From Pseudomonas sp. ATCC 13867 (GTDB lineage: Bacteria > Pseudomonadota > Gammaproteobacteria > Pseudomonadales > Pseudomonadaceae): a DNA stretch of 64,000 nucleotides. A program made the position numbers and the translations under genes. Below the pieces are notes generated by a model that was not told the DNA's origin, searched no databases, and was given only the letters and a program-made list of their open reading frames with translations. The stretch is from NCBI RefSeq assembly GCF_000349845.1, contig NC_020829.1, forward strand, positions 620,001 through 684,000. The letters are read 5' to 3'. Below, in pieces: positions 10,006 to 19,821 of this stretch. Each line of letters starts with the position of its first letter. Positions within the stretch are counted from its first letter, which is position 1.

Positions 10006-10075
10006 ACAGCGCTAATATCCGCGCCCTTTCTTGGCTTCCTGGGCGCCGGGTAGCTGTCAATTGGAGTTTTTCTGA

Positions 10076-10432
10076 ATGGCCCGTATTGCAGGCGTAAACA
10101 TTCCGGATAACAAGCACACTGTTATCTCGCTGACCTACATCTATGGTGTCGGTCGCACTACCGCACAGAGCATCTGTGCAGCCACCGGCATCAGCCCGGC
10201 TGCAAAGATCAAGGACCTGAGCGAAGAGCAGATTGATTCGCTGCGTACCGAGGTGGGCAAGCTGACCACCGAAGGTGACCTGCGTCGCGAAATCAACATG
10301 AACATCAAGCGTCTGATGGACCTCGGTTGCTACCGCGGTCTGCGTCATCGTCGCGGTCTGCCGGTTCGCGGTCAGCGTACCAAGACCAACGCGCGCACCC
10401 GTAAGGGCCCGCGTAAGCCGATCCGCAAGTAA
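10076..10432 (+). CDS. rpsM: 30S ribosomal protein S13
   Basis: The 118-aa product starts [19 protein letters not shown] and ends in the basic tail [15 protein letters not shown], which reaches the P-site tRNA in the family. The segment [19 protein letters not shown] is the S13 signature. It is the first gene of the alpha operon, separated from rpmJ by a terminator, so a promoter probably lies in 10006-10060. Confidence 0.98.
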   Translation: MARIAGVNIPDNKHTVISLTYIYGVGRTTAQSICAATGISPAAKIKDLSEEQIDSLRTEVGKLTTEGDLRREINMNIKRLMDLGCYRGLRHRRGLPVRGQRTKTNARTRKGPRKPIRK

Positions 10433-10450
10433 TCGCTTAGGAATTTAGTC

Positions 10451-10840
10451 ATGGCAAAACCTGCTGCTCGTCCTCGTAAGAAAGTCAAAAAGACGGTGGT
10501 CGACGGGATCGCGCATATTCACGCATCCTTCAACAACACCATCGTTACCATCACCGACCGTCAGGGCAACGCTCTGTCCTGGGCCACCTCCGGTGGTTCG
10601 GGTTTCCGCGGCTCGCGTAAGAGCACCCCGTTCGCTGCCCAGGTAGCGGCCGAGCGTGCCGGCCAGGCTGCTCTGGAATACGGTCTGAAGAACCTCGACG
10701 TCAACGTCAAGGGCCCGGGCCCGGGCCGCGAGTCGGCTGTACGTGCGCTGAATGCCTGCGGTTACAAGATCGCCAGCATCACCGACGTAACCCCGATCCC
10801 GCACAACGGCTGCCGTCCGCCGAAAAAGCGTCGCGTGTAA
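10451..10840 (+). CDS. rpsK: 30S ribosomal protein S11
   Basis: The 129-aa product contains [19 protein letters not shown] and the C-terminal [10 protein letters not shown] with PIPHNG before it, all standard for S11. S11 sits on the 30S platform next to the Shine-Dalgarno helix. The order rpsM-rpsK-rpsD is as expected. Confidence 0.98.
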   Translation: MAKPAARPRKKVKKTVVDGIAHIHASFNNTIVTITDRQGNALSWATSGGSGFRGSRKSTPFAAQVAAERAGQAALEYGLKNLDVNVKGPGPGRESAVRALNACGYKIASITDVTPIPHNGCRPPKKRRV

Positions 10841-10856
10841 TAGGAGACAGTGAGAA

Positions 10857-11477
10857 ATGGCTCGTTACATTGGTCCCAAGTGCAAACTGTCCCGCCGCGA
10901 AGGCACTGATCTGTTCCTGAAGAGCGGTGTTCGCGCCCTCGACTCGAAGTGCAAAGCAGAACAAGTTCCTGGCCAGCACGGCCAGCGTCGTGGTCGCCTG
11001 TCCGACTACGGTCTGCAGCTGCGCGAGAAGCAGAAAGTGCGCCGCATCTACGGCGTTCTGGAGCGTCAGTTCCGTGGCTACTATCAGGAAGCGTCCCGCC
11101 GCAAGGGCTCCACGGGTGAGAACCTGCTGCAGCTGCTCGAGTGCCGTCTGGACAACGTCGTCTACCGTATGGGCTTCGGTTCCACTCGTTCCGAATCCCG
11201 TCAGCTGGTGTCCCACAAGACCATCAGCGTCAACGGTCAGACCGTGAATATCCCGTCCTACCAGGTCAAGGCAGGCGACGTCGTTGCTGTTCGCGAGAAG
11301 TCGAAGAACCAGCTGCGTATCGCCCAAGCTCTGGACCTGTGCGCCCAGCGCGGTCGCGTTGAGTGGGTCGAAGTGGACACCGACAAGAAAGCTGGCACCT
11401 TCAAAAGTGTCCCGGCTCGTGCCGATCTGTCCGCCGACATCAACGAAAACCTGATTGTCGAGCTCTACTCCAAGTAA
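10857..11477 (+). CDS. rpsD: 30S ribosomal protein S4
   Basis: The 206-aa product begins [21 protein letters not shown]4 nucleates 30S assembly on the 5' domain and, in E. coli, represses the alpha operon. The S4 RNA-binding domain is visible around residues 96-157 ([20 protein letters not shown]). An AGGAGACAGTGAGAA leader precedes the ATG. No zinc-knuckle Cys set is seen, as is usual for the main S4 of Pseudomonas. Confidence 0.98.
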   Translation: MARYIGPKCKLSRREGTDLFLKSGVRALDSKCKAEQVPGQHGQRRGRLSDYGLQLREKQKVRRIYGVLERQFRGYYQEASRRKGSTGENLLQLLECRLDNVVYRMGFGSTRSESRQLVSHKTISVNGQTVNIPSYQVKAGDVVAVREKSKNQLRIAQALDLCAQRGRVEWVEVDTDKKAGTFKSVPARADLSADINENLIVELYSK

Positions 11478-11499
11478 GGGCTAGAAAATAGGTGCATCC

Positions 11500-12501
11500 A
11501 TGCAGAGTTCGGTAAATGAGTTCCTGACCCCCCGTCACATCGATGTGCAGGTGGTCAGCCAAACCCGCGCCAAGATCACCCTCGAGCCTCTCGAGCGTGG
11601 TTTCGGCCATACCCTGGGCAACGCGCTGCGTCGCATCCTGTTGTCCTCCATGCCTGGCTGTGCAGTAGTCGAGGCCGAGATCGACGGCGTACTCCACGAG
11701 TACTCCGCCATCGAGGGTGTGCAGGAAGATGTCATCGAGATCCTGCTCAACCTGAAAGGCCTGGCCATCAAGCTGCACGGTCGTGACGAAGTGACGCTGA
11801 CCCTGGCGAAAAAGGGCTCGGGTGTGGTGACCGCTGCCGATATTCAGCTGGATCATGATGTCGAGATCGTCAACGGTGACCATGTTATCGCCCACCTGGC
11901 CGATAACGGCGCGCTGAACATGAAGCTGAAAGTCGCTCGTGGCCGTGGCTACGAGCCGGCTGATGCCCGTTCGAGCGATGAAGACGAAAGCCGTAGCATC
12001 GGCCGTCTGCAGCTCGACGCCTCGTTCAGCCCCGTGCGTCGTGTTGCCTACGTGGTCGAGAACGCCCGTGTCGAACAGCGTACCAACCTGGACAAGCTGG
12101 TCCTCGATCTGGAAACCAACGGCACCCTGGATCCTGAAGAGGCTATCCGTCGCGCCGCTACCATCCTGCAACAGCAGTTGGCAGCGTTCGTGGACCTCAA
12201 AGGCGACAGCGAGCCCGTCGTTGAAGAGCAGGAAGACGAGATCGATCCGATCCTGCTGCGTCCGGTCGATGACCTTGAGCTGACCGTCCGTTCGGCCAAC
12301 TGCCTGAAGGCAGAGAACATCTACTACATCGGTGACCTGATTCAGCGCACCGAAGTAGAGCTGCTCAAAACGCCGAACCTGGGCAAGAAGTCCCTGACCG
12401 AAATCAAGGACGTTCTGGCCTCTCGCGGTCTGTCCCTCGGTATGCGCCTCGACAACTGGCCGCCGGCAAGTCTCAAGAAAGACGACAAGGCTACTGCCTG
12501 A
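11500..12501 (+). CDS. rpoA: DNA-directed RNA polymerase subunit alpha
   Basis: The 333-aa product has the N-terminal dimerisation and assembly domain ([19 protein letters not shown] near residues 33-51) and, after a linker rich in acidic residues, the C-terminal domain ([19 protein letters not shown], then [20 protein letters not shown]), which contacts UP elements and activators. Length is typical of Pseudomonas RpoA. It lies in the alpha operon between rpsD and rplQ. Confidence 0.99.
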   Translation: MQSSVNEFLTPRHIDVQVVSQTRAKITLEPLERGFGHTLGNALRRILLSSMPGCAVVEAEIDGVLHEYSAIEGVQEDVIEILLNLKGLAIKLHGRDEVTLTLAKKGSGVVTAADIQLDHDVEIVNGDHVIAHLADNGALNMKLKVARGRGYEPADARSSDEDESRSIGRLQLDASFSPVRRVAYVVENARVEQRTNLDKLVLDLETNGTLDPEEAIRRAATILQQQLAAFVDLKGDSEPVVEEQEDEIDPILLRPVDDLELTVRSANCLKAENIYYIGDLIQRTEVELLKTPNLGKKSLTEIKDVLASRGLSLGMRLDNWPPASLKKDDKATA

Positions 12502-12544
12502 TCGTCGTAGCTACCGAACGTAAAGTTTGGAAAGGAATTGAACC

Positions 12545-12934
12545 ATGCGCCATCGTAAAAGTGGTCGTCACCTGAGCCGCACCAGCGCGCACCGCAAGGC
12601 TATGTTCCAGAACATGGCTGTGTCGCTCTTCGAACACGAACTGATCAAAACCACCCTGCCCAAGGCCAAGGAACTGCGTCGCGTTGCCGAGCCGCTGATC
12701 ACCCTGGCTAAAGTGGATAGCGTTGCCAACCGTCGTCTCGCTTTCGACCGTACCCGTTCGAAAGAAGCCGTAGGCAAGCTGTTCAACGAGCTGGGCAAGC
12801 GCTACGCCAACCGTCCGGGCGGCTACCTGCGCATCCTGAAGTGCGGCTTCCGCGCTGGCGACAATGCCCCTATGGCATACGTCGAACTGATTGACCGCGC
12901 TGTTGGCGGCCAGGCAGTAGAAGCTGCAGAGTAA
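12545..12934 (+). CDS. rplQ: 50S ribosomal protein L17
   Basis: The 129-aa product starts [20 protein letters not shown], the universal L17 N-terminus, and ends the alpha operon. The start is supported by AAAGGAATTGAACC. A strong terminator lies 18 nt after the stop. Confidence 0.98.
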   Translation: MRHRKSGRHLSRTSAHRKAMFQNMAVSLFEHELIKTTLPKAKELRRVAEPLITLAKVDSVANRRLAFDRTRSKEAVGKLFNELGKRYANRPGGYLRILKCGFRAGDNAPMAYVELIDRAVGGQAVEAAE

Positions 12935-12951
12935 GGTTCACGCCTTATAAG

Positions 12952-12977
12952 AAACCGGGCCCTGTGCCCGGTTTTTT
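12952..12977 (+). terminator. Intrinsic terminator after rplQ
   Basis: AAACCGGGC 12952-12960 pairs with GCCCGGTTT 12966-12974 around a CCTGT loop, followed by a run of T. It ends the alpha operon. Confidence 0.9.
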
Positions 12978-12984
12978 ATTGCCT

Positions 12985-13004
12985 ATAGAAAAGTTTTTCT
13001 CTAT
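12985..13004. promoter_or_regulatory. Palindromic ATAG...CTAT site upstream of katA
   Basis: An imperfect palindrome, ATAGAAAAGTTTTTCTCTAT, lies 201 bp upstream of the katA start. Its outer ATAG/CTAT elements recall OxyR half-sites, but the spacing is 12 rather than the 7 of the OxyR consensus. P. aeruginosa katA is peroxide-regulated through OxyR (established), so a site somewhere in this gap is expected; the exact assignment is inference. Confidence 0.25.
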
Positions 13005-13205
13005 CGATCAGCTCGAATCAATAAATTGGCTGATCCATCCCTTGTCACCGATCCTTAACGACGCCGACTTCTACTGCTTGCTGAGCTGGATCAACAGCCG
13101 CAATGCCGGTGGAGGCGCTTAATTGTCCGATTGGGATGTCGGGCCGCGCTCACAGCTTTCGTGATTCGCCGGCCTTCGAACACCCCGCCGTTGAGGAGAG
13201 TAACG

Positions 13206-14654
13206 ATGAGCGACAACACCCGCCTGACGACCGCTGCAGGAGCGCCGGTCGCCGATAACCAGAACGTCCAGACCGCCGGCCCGCGGGGGCCGATGCTGCT
13301 GCAGGACGTCTGGTTCCTGGAGAAACTGGCGCACTTCGACCGCGAAGTGATCCCTGAGCGCCGCATGCACGCCAAGGGCTCGGCGGCCTACGGCACCTTC
13401 ACCGTCACCCATGACATCACCCGCTACAGCCGCGCCAAGCTGTTCTCCCAGGTCGGCAAGCAGACTCCGCTGTTCCTGCGTTTCTCCACCGTGGCCGGCG
13501 AGCGTGGCGCGGCGGATGCCGAGCGCGACATCCGTGGCTTCGCCATGAAGTTCTACACCGAGGAAGGCAACTGGGATCTGGTCGGCAACAACACCCCGGT
13601 CTTCTATTTCCGCGACCCGCTGAAATTCCCCGACCTGAACCACGTGGTGAAACGCGATCCGCGCACCAACCTGCGCAACGCGACCCTGAAGTGGGACTTC
13701 TTCTCGCACCTGCCCGAAGCCCTGCACCAGCTGACCATCGACTTCAGCGATCGCGGCCTGCCGCGCAGTTACCGTCACGTCCACGGCTTCGGCAGCCACA
13801 CCTTCAGCTTCATCAACGCCAGCAACGAGCGCTTCTGGGTCAAGTTCCACTTCAAGACCCAGCAGGGCATCGAGAACCTGAGCAACGAGGAAGCCGCCAA
13901 GCTGGTTGGCGCCGACCGCGAAAGCTCGCAGCGTGACCTGTACGATGCCATCGAGCGCGGCGACTTCCCGCGCTGGAAGATGTACGTGCAGGTGATGCCG
14001 GAGAAGGAAGCGGCCACCTACCGCTACAACCCGTTCGACCTGACCAAGGTCTGGCCGCATGGTGATTATCCGCTCATCGAGGTGGGCTACTTCGAGCTCA
14101 ACCGCAATCCGGCGAATTACTTCGCCGAGGTCGAGCAGTCCGCCTTCAGCCCGGCGAATATCGTCCCCGGGATCGGCTTCTCGCCGGACAAGATGCTCCA
14201 GGGGCGCCTGTTCTCCTACGGCGATGCGCACCGCTACCGCCTGGGCGTGAACCACCACCAGATCCCGGTTAACGCCGCGCGCAACAATCCGCGCATCTAC
14301 CACCGCGACGGCGCCATGCGGGTGGACGGCAACAATGGCGACATGACCGTCACCTACGAGCCGAACAGCTTCAACCAGTGGCAGGAGCAGCCGGACTACT
14401 CCGAACCGCCGCTGACCCTGGAAGGCACCGCCGATCACTGGAACCATCGCGTCGACGATGACTACTACAGCCAGCCGGCCGCGCTGTTCCGCCTGTTCGA
14501 TGAGGCCCAGCGGCAGCGCCTGTACGAGAACATCGCCGGCGATATGGCGGGTGTGCCAGAGGCTATCCAGCGTCGTCAGCTGGCACTGTTCTTCAACATC
14601 GACCCGGCCTACGGCGAAGGCGTCGCCAAGGCGCTGGGCCTGAAGCTGGACTAA
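13206..14654 (+). CDS. katA: Monofunctional haem catalase KatA
   Basis: The 482-aa product decomposes hydrogen peroxide and has the length of P. aeruginosa KatA (small-subunit, clade 3 type). The catalytic His lies in [14 protein letters not shown] (about residue 56), the distal Asn in [14 protein letters not shown], and the haem-ligand Tyr in [14 protein letters not shown] (about residue 339). The start is set at ATG 13206, preceded by TTGAGGAGAGTAACG; the frame is open further upstream without an RBS. No signal peptide is seen, so the enzyme is cytoplasmic. It sits between rplQ and bfrA as in P. aeruginosa. Confidence 0.97.
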   Translation: MSDNTRLTTAAGAPVADNQNVQTAGPRGPMLLQDVWFLEKLAHFDREVIPERRMHAKGSAAYGTFTVTHDITRYSRAKLFSQVGKQTPLFLRFSTVAGERGAADAERDIRGFAMKFYTEEGNWDLVGNNTPVFYFRDPLKFPDLNHVVKRDPRTNLRNATLKWDFFSHLPEALHQLTIDFSDRGLPRSYRHVHGFGSHTFSFINASNERFWVKFHFKTQQGIENLSNEEAAKLVGADRESSQRDLYDAIERGDFPRWKMYVQVMPEKEAATYRYNPFDLTKVWPHGDYPLIEVGYFELNRNPANYFAEVEQSAFSPANIVPGIGFSPDKMLQGRLFSYGDAHRYRLGVNHHQIPVNAARNNPRIYHRDGAMRVDGNNGDMTVTYEPNSFNQWQEQPDYSEPPLTLEGTADHWNHRVDDDYYSQPAALFRLFDEAQRQRLYENIAGDMAGVPEAIQRRQLALFFNIDPAYGEGVAKALGLKLD

Positions 14655-14673
14655 GCTGAAACCGTTCCACCTG

Positions 14674-14702
14674 CCGCCCTCTTCGGAGGGCGGTTGCGTT
14701 TG
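14674..14702 (+). terminator. Intrinsic terminator after katA
   Basis: CCGCCCTC 14674-14681 pairs with GAGGGCGG 14686-14693 around a TTCG tetraloop, followed by TTGCGTTT. Confidence 0.85.
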
Positions 14703-14779
14703 TGGTGCTTGACCCCGGTCATGGCCAGTCGCGACCATAGCGCCGTTTAATTCGCTGTCACGTCCCAGGGAGAAGGCTG

Positions 14780-15244
14780 ATGCAAGGCCACGCCGAGGTT
14801 ATCGATTATCTCAACACGCTGCTGACCGGTGAGCTGGCCGCTCGCGACCAGTACTTCATCCATTCGCGCATGTACGAGGACTGGGGCTTCACCAAGCTCT
14901 ACGAGCGCCTCAATCACGAAATGGAAGAGGAAACCCAGCACGCCGACGCCCTGCTGCGCCGCATCCTGCTGCTGGAAGGCACCCCGCGCATGCGCCCGGA
15001 CGACATCCACCCGGGCAAGACCGTGCCGGAGATGCTGGAAGCCGACCTGAAGCTGGAGCGCCACGTGCGCGCCGCCCTGGCCAAGGGCATCGCCCTGTGC
15101 GAGAAGCACAAGGACTTCGTCACCCGCGACATCCTGCGCGTGCAACTGACCGATACCGAGGAAGACCACGCCTACTGGCTGGAGCAGCAGCTCGGTCTGA
15201 TCCAGAAGATGGGCCTGGAGAACTATCTGCAGTCGCAGATCTGA
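14780..15244 (+). CDS. bfrA: Bacterioferritin-family iron storage protein BfrA (FtnA type)
   Basis: The 154-aa four-helix protein stores iron in a 24-subunit shell. Ferroxidase ligands are visible: Glu in [11 protein letters not shown] (about 18), then ExxH as ETQHADAL (about 51-54), and the later Glu and ExxH (TDTEEDH). At the position of the haem-ligating Met of true bacterioferritins (ExMxH) this protein has Thr (E-T-Q-H), as in the P. aeruginosa protein renamed FtnA, so haem binding is doubtful. It follows katA, matching the known katA-bfrA link in which ferritin iron is thought to supply KatA haem. GGGAGAAGGCTG precedes the ATG. Confidence 0.95.
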   Translation: MQGHAEVIDYLNTLLTGELAARDQYFIHSRMYEDWGFTKLYERLNHEMEEETQHADALLRRILLLEGTPRMRPDDIHPGKTVPEMLEADLKLERHVRAALAKGIALCEKHKDFVTRDILRVQLTDTEEDHAYWLEQQLGLIQKMGLENYLQSQI

Positions 15245-15263
15245 TTCATAGCTCCGCTTCGTC

Positions 15264-15300
15264 AAAGCCCTCGGCGTCCAGGCTCCGGGGCTTTTGCTTT
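15264..15300 (+). terminator. Terminator-like hairpin after bfrA
   Basis: AAAGCCC 15264-15270 can pair with GGGCTTT around 15288-15294 across a long loop, followed by TGCTTTT. It is weaker than the other terminators. Confidence 0.5.
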
Positions 15301-15302
15301 TC

Positions 15303-15381
15303 GTAGGAGCGAGCTTGCTCGCGAACAGAGTTACTCGGCGGCTCGGATGTTGGGGCGGTTCGCGAGCAAGCTCGCTCCTAC
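15303..15381. repeat. REP pair (inverted REP doublet) after bfrA
   Basis: GTAGGAGCGAGCTTGCTCGC on the left is mirrored by GCGAGCAAGCTCGCTCCTAC on the right. This is the Pseudomonas REP doublet that recurs in this window at 46497, 50506, 54726 and 60092, and as a single copy near 42014. Confidence 0.9.
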
Positions 15382-15435
15382 AAGATCTGTCTAGTCCTGA
15401 AATAGGTTTACACCTCTGAGGGTTGGCACCAGACC

Positions 15436-16306
15436 TCAAAACGCCCGATGCATTGCATCGGGCGTTTTGTATTTCAGAGCGTGGTGGGGACGCTCCCGGT
15501 TATAGATATCGACGGCCTCGTGCACCATTCGACGCGCCTGGGCCAGGTCTGCCGGGGGCTGTATCAGTAGCTCATTCTTCAGGATGCCGTTGACCCGTTC
15601 GGCCAGCGCATTCTGGTAGCAGTCATAACCATCGGTCATCGAGCAGGTGATGCCGTGTCGTGCATGCAGGCGCTGGTAATGCGCAGAGCAGTACTGGATA
15701 CCGCGGTCCGAGTGATGCACCAGGGCATGCCGCGTCCTGCGTCGCTGTAACGCCAGGCTGAACGCGCGGGCCACCGACTCGGCATGCAGGCTGTCATGGA
15801 CATGGTGACCGACGATCTTGCGCGAATAGGCGTCGGTGACCAGGCTCAGATACAGCGGGCCGCTCAGGCTTGGCAGGTAGGTGATATCGGCCACCCAGAC
15901 GCGCTCCGGAGCGCTGGGCAACACCTGTTGCGGGCCAGGCTTGAGCAGATTGGGGTGGCGGTAGAAGCGGTGAAAGCTGTGAGTGGTCTTGTGGTACGCC
16001 CGCTTGGGCGCAACCAGTAGGCGCTGCTCCGCCAGGACGCGAAACAAGCGATCCCGCCCCACGCGAAGCTCTGCGCGGGCCTGTTCCTGAAGCAGAAAAT
16101 GCAGCTTGCGCGTGCCCAGCCGAGGCTGACGCATCCGCACCTCCCGGACAAACTGAACAATCTGTCGATCCTGCTGGGAGCGCCGATCCGCCGCGCGGTT
16201 GCGCTGGTAATAGGCCTGGCGACTGACGCCCAGAAACTGGCAAGCCCTGCTAATGCTCAGCCCTTGGACTTGCCTTTGCGTGAGGACTTGCCGGGACGCT
16301 TTTTTA
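15436..16306 (-). CDS. IS3-family transposase OrfB (DDE catalytic part, made by -1 frameshift)
   Basis: The rve-type integrase domain carries the DDE triad: Asp in VWVADITYLP, Asp in LVHHSDRGIQYCS, and Glu in NALAERVNGILKNELL. A GTG at 16138-16140 could start a 234-residue product, but the frame is open upstream to the slippery site at 16299-16305 and encodes the conserved pre-catalytic segment GLSISRACQFLGVSRQAYY. The functional product is therefore probably the OrfAB fusion. The end near 16306 marks where the frameshift would enter this frame and is not a start codon. Confidence 0.9.
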
Positions 16307-16658
16307 CGATGGAGACGCCGTAGTCATTCTTCAGGACATCCACCACCGCCTCGAAGAACTGAGCCTTTTGGCTCATGACCTCAAGCTGCTGCTCAAGCTC
16401 CTTGATTCGCTGCTCCGGCGTCAGCGGTGTTTTCTCATCAGTCATCGAACCCCTCCGACTAGAGCGAATGGATGCGCCCTGGCTCCAGTTCTGTCGGCCG
16501 TGCTTGCGTAGCCACACCAACACCGTCGAGCGCCCCTGGATACCGTAGCGGGCCTGGGCCTGCTTGTAACTCATTTCGCCTTTTTCGACCTGCTCGACCA
16601 CCGCCAGTTTAAAAGCCAGCGTGTAATCACGCTGACTACGACGCACACCTTCTGCCAT
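16257..16658 (-). CDS. IS3-family transposase OrfA (DNA-binding subunit)
   Basis: The 133-aa product has an N-terminal helix-turn-helix (DYTLAFKLAVVEQVEKGEMS, then YKQAQARYGIQGRSTVLVWL) and a leucine-zipper-like coiled coil (EQRIKELEQQLEVMSQKAQF), the usual OrfA layout for recognising the terminal repeats and dimerising. Near its end the codons GTA-AAA-AAG contain the A6G heptamer (+ strand CTTTTTT, 16299-16305) at which -1 slippage produces OrfAB. Confidence 0.92.
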   Translation of the reverse strand: MAEGVRRSQRDYTLAFKLAVVEQVEKGEMSYKQAQARYGIQGRSTVLVWLRKHGRQNWSQGASIRSSRRGSMTDEKTPLTPEQRIKELEQQLEVMSQKAQFFEAVVDVLKNDYGVSIVKKRPGKSSRKGKSKG

Positions 16659-16720
16659 CGGAGTTCTCCTGAAAATAAGGGCGAAGGTGTAAACCTTATT
16701 CAGGACGGGACAATCCCTAC

Positions 16721-16756
16721 AAAAAGGCCCCTGCGCCGTTCGGCAGCAGGGGCTTT
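16721..16756 (-). terminator. Intrinsic terminator of uvrA
   Basis: On the - strand AAAGCCCCTG pairs with CAGGGGCCTTTTT around a GC-rich loop (+ strand GGCCCCTG at 16726-16733 and CAGGGGCTTT at 16747-16756). It lies just past the uvrA stop and directly beside the IS right end. Confidence 0.85.
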
Positions 16757-16772
16757 GTCATACCGGTGCGGA

Positions 16773-19607
16773 TCAGGCGCGATCGCGCTCCAGCAGCGGC
16801 TTGAGGAAGTGCCCGGTGTGCGACACCGCCAATTCCGCGACCTGCTCCGGCGTGCCGGTGGCGATGATCTGGCCGCCCTTGGAGCCGCCCTCGGGGCCGA
16901 GGTCGACCAGCCAGTCGGCGGTCTTGATTACGTCCAGGTTGTGCTCGATGACCACCACGGTGTTGCCGTGGTCGCGCAGGCGGTGCAGCACGTCGAGCAG
17001 TTGCTGGATATCCGCGAAGTGCAGGCCGGTGGTCGGTTCGTCGAGGATGTACAGGGTCTTGCCGGTATCGCGCTTGGACAGCTCGCGGGACAGCTTCACC
17101 CGCTGCGCCTCGCCACCGGACAGCGTGGTCGCGCTCTGGCCCAGCTTGATGTACGACAGGCCGACGTCCATCAGCGTCTGCAGCTTGCGGGCGATGGCCG
17201 GCACGGCGTCGAAGAACGCGCGGGCGTCCTCGATGGTCATGTCCAGCACTTCGGTGATGCTCTTGCCCTTGTAGCGGACTTCCAGGGTCTCGCGGTTGTA
17301 GCGCTTGCCCTTGCAGACGTCGCAGGGGACGTAGATGTCCGGCAGGAAGTGCATCTCCACCTTGATCACGCCGTCGCCCTGGCAGGCCTCGCAGCGGCCT
17401 CCCTTGACGTTGAACGAGAAACGCCCCGGACCGTAGCCGCGCGAGCGGGCTTCCGGCACGCCGGCGAACAACTCGCGGATCGGCGTGAACAGCCCGGTGT
17501 AGGTCGCCGGGTTGGAGCGTGGGGTGCGGCCGATCGGGCTCTGGTCGATGTCCACCACCTTGTCCAGGTGCTGCAGGCCGTCGAACGAGTCGTAGGGCGC
17601 GACTTCCAGGGTGGTGGCGCCGTTGAGCGCGGTGGCGGTGATCGGGAACAGGGTGTTGTTGATCAGCGTCGACTTGCCCGAGCCGGAGACGCCGGTGATG
17701 CAGGTGAACAGGCCGACCGGGATTTCCAGGTTGACGTTCTGCAGGTTGTTGCCGCGCGCGCCCTTGAGCTTGAGCAGTTGCTTCTTGTTGCGCGGGGTGC
17801 GCTCGGCGGGCACGACGATCTTGGTGCGGCCGGACAGATAGGCGCCGGTGACCGAGTCCGGATGGTCCATGACCTGTTGCGGCGTGCCCTCGGCGACGAT
17901 CTGCCCGCCGTGCACGCCGGCGCCGGGGCCGATGTCGACGACATAGTCGGCGAGGCGGATGGCGTCCTCGTCGTGCTCGACCACGATCACCGTGTTGCCC
18001 AGGTTGCGCAGGTGGGTGAGGGTGCCCAGCAGGCGCTCGTTGTCACGCTGGTGCAGGCCGATGGAGGGCTCGTCGAGGATGTACATGACGCCCACCAGGC
18101 CGGCGCCGATCTGGCTGGCCAGGCGGATGCGCTGGGCCTCGCCGCCGGAGAGGGTGTCGGCGCTGCGGTCGAGGGTCAGGTAGTCGAGGCCGACGTTGAC
18201 CAGGAACTGCAGGCGCTCGCGGATCTCCTTGAGGATCTTCGAGGCGATCTCGCCGCGGCGGCCGGTCAGGGTCAGGCTCTCGGCGTACTCGCAGGCGGTG
18301 CCCACCGGCATCGAGGTGATCGCCGGCAGGGTCTTGTCGCCCACCCACACATGGCGGGCCTCGCGGCGCAGGCGGGTGCCGTGGCAGTCCGGACAGGGCT
18401 GGGTGCTGAGGAACTTGGCCAGCTCCTCGCGCACGGTGGCCGACTCGGTCTCGCGGTAGCGGCGCTCCAGGTTCGGCAGGATGCCCTCGAACGGGTGCGC
18501 GCGCTTGACGATGTCGCCACGGTCGTTGAGGTAGCGGAATTCGACGTTCTCGCGGCCCGAGCCGTTGAGGATGAACTTCTGGTGATCCGGATCGATGTCC
18601 TGGAAAGGCTCTTCCAGGCTGAAACCGAAGTGCGCGGCCAGCGAGCCGAGCATCTGGAAGTAGTAGACGTTGCGCCGGTCCCAGCCGCGGATCGCGCCCT
18701 CGGCCAGGGTCAGCTCGCCGTTGACCACCCGGCGCGCGTCGAAGAACTGCTTCACGCCCAGGCCGTCGCAGGTCGGGCAGGCGCCGGCCGGGTTGTTGAA
18801 GGAGAACAGCTTGGGTTCCAGCTCGCTGATGGAGTGGCCGCAGATCGGGCAGGCGAAGCGGGCGGAGAAGATCATCTCTTCGCCTTCCTCGTCATCCATC
18901 GGTGCCACCAGCGCGATGCCGTCGGCCAGGTTGATCGCCGTTTCGAAGGATTCCGCCAGGCGCTGCTGCAGGTCGCCGCGGACCTTGAAGCGGTCGACCA
19001 CGATATCGATGGAGTGCTTGAGCTTCTTGTCCAGCTTGGGCACTTCATCCAGCTCGTAGAGCTTGCCGTCGACGCGGGCGCGGACGAAGCCCTGGGCGCG
19101 CATCTCCTCGAACACCGCCAGGTGCTCGCCCTTGCGCTCGCGGATCACCGGGGCCAGCAGCATCAGCTTGCGGCCTTCGGGCAGTGCCAGCACCTGGTCG
19201 ACCATCTGGCTGACGGTCTGCGCTTCCAGCGGGATATCGTGGTCCGGGCAGCGCGGGATACCCACGCGCGCATAGAGCAGGCGTAGGTAGTCGTAGATCT
19301 CGGTGATGGTGCCGACGGTGGAGCGCGGGTTGTGGGAAGTGGATTTCTGTTCGATGGAAATCGCCGGCGACAGACCTTCGATGGTGTCGACGTCGGGCTT
19401 TTCCATCATCGAGAGGAACTGCCGGGCGTAGGCCGACAGGGATTCCACGTAGCGGCGCTGGCCCTCGGCGTAGAGGGTGTCGAAGGCCAGGGACGACTTG
19501 CCGGAACCGGACAGGCCGGTGATCACGATCAGTTTGTCGCGCGGCAGGGTCAGGTCGATGTTCTTTAGGTTGTGGGTACGTGCCCCACGGATGAGGATCT
19601 TGTCCAC
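16773..19607 (-). CDS. uvrA: UvrABC system protein A (excinuclease ATPase subunit)
   Basis: The 944-aa damage-recognition ATPase of nucleotide excision repair. Both ABC modules are complete: Walker [11 protein letters not shown] near residue 31 and [10 protein letters not shown] near 640, with signature LSGGEAQR twice. Zinc motifs are present ([10 protein letters not shown] and [16 protein letters not shown] and CDVCKG). The start is the GTG at 19607 ([17 protein letters not shown]), matching the family N-terminus; the 16 upstream in-frame residues are not conserved. It is on the opposite strand to bfrA and to the MFS gene. Confidence 0.97.
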   Translation of the reverse strand: MDKILIRGARTHNLKNIDLTLPRDKLIVITGLSGSGKSSLAFDTLYAEGQRRYVESLSAYARQFLSMMEKPDVDTIEGLSPAISIEQKSTSHNPRSTVGTITEIYDYLRLLYARVGIPRCPDHDIPLEAQTVSQMVDQVLALPEGRKLMLLAPVIRERKGEHLAVFEEMRAQGFVRARVDGKLYELDEVPKLDKKLKHSIDIVVDRFKVRGDLQQRLAESFETAINLADGIALVAPMDDEEGEEMIFSARFACPICGHSISELEPKLFSFNNPAGACPTCDGLGVKQFFDARRVVNGELTLAEGAIRGWDRRNVYYFQMLGSLAAHFGFSLEEPFQDIDPDHQKFILNGSGRENVEFRYLNDRGDIVKRAHPFEGILPNLERRYRETESATVREELAKFLSTQPCPDCHGTRLRREARHVWVGDKTLPAITSMPVGTACEYAESLTLTGRRGEIASKILKEIRERLQFLVNVGLDYLTLDRSADTLSGGEAQRIRLASQIGAGLVGVMYILDEPSIGLHQRDNERLLGTLTHLRNLGNTVIVVEHDEDAIRLADYVVDIGPGAGVHGGQIVAEGTPQQVMDHPDSVTGAYLSGRTKIVVPAERTPRNKKQLLKLKGARGNNLQNVNLEIPVGLFTCITGVSGSGKSTLINNTLFPITATALNGATTLEVAPYDSFDGLQHLDKVVDIDQSPIGRTPRSNPATYTGLFTPIRELFAGVPEARSRGYGPGRFSFNVKGGRCEACQGDGVIKVEMHFLPDIYVPCDVCKGKRYNRETLEVRYKGKSITEVLDMTIEDARAFFDAVPAIARKLQTLMDVGLSYIKLGQSATTLSGGEAQRVKLSRELSKRDTGKTLYILDEPTTGLHFADIQQLLDVLHRLRDHGNTVVVIEHNLDVIKTADWLVDLGPEGGSKGGQIIATGTPEQVAELAVSHTGHFLKPLLERDRA

Positions 19608-19821
19608 AGCGGCCTCGCATGGCGGGCGAAAACCGCTGAGTATACGGCCGGCCACGAGTGCGCGGCAAAGTGGCGCGAGTGTGCCGGCGTGCGGCAGGAC
19701 TGGTAGAATGCCCGGCTATTTTTCGGCGTTGGCGACAGCCGGCCATCCGCGAAGCGGATGGGCACGCCGTCACGGGGGCCATTCAGCGCGTTCCCCAAAT
19801 CCGTCTTCCCATGAGGGGCCT

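Larger units (their letters stand above)
15388..16712 (-). mobile_element. Complete IS3-family insertion sequence (1325 bp)
   Basis: The ends are 28-bp imperfect terminal inverted repeats (24 of 28 bases match): 15388-15415, starting TGTCTAGTCCTGAA, and 16685-16712, whose complement starts TGTCCCGTCCTGAA. A 3-bp direct repeat ATC flanks the element (15385-15387 and 16713-16715), the target duplication expected for IS3. Inside are orfA and orfB on the - strand joined by a -1 frameshift signal. Ends and both frames are intact, so the element may be active. It lies between the REP doublet after bfrA and the uvrA terminator, so no gene is disrupted. Confidence 0.92.

Noticed and set aside
13119..14738. 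539-codon frame antisense to katA
   Set aside because: Shadow of the katA codon bias; katA has full catalytic motifs and RBS.
16755..19286. Very long open frame (843 codons) on the + strand across uvrA
   Set aside because: It is antisense to uvrA, whose motifs are complete. GC-rich codon bias leaves long open antisense frames in this genome; the product is low-complexity and rich in Val, Asp and Arg.
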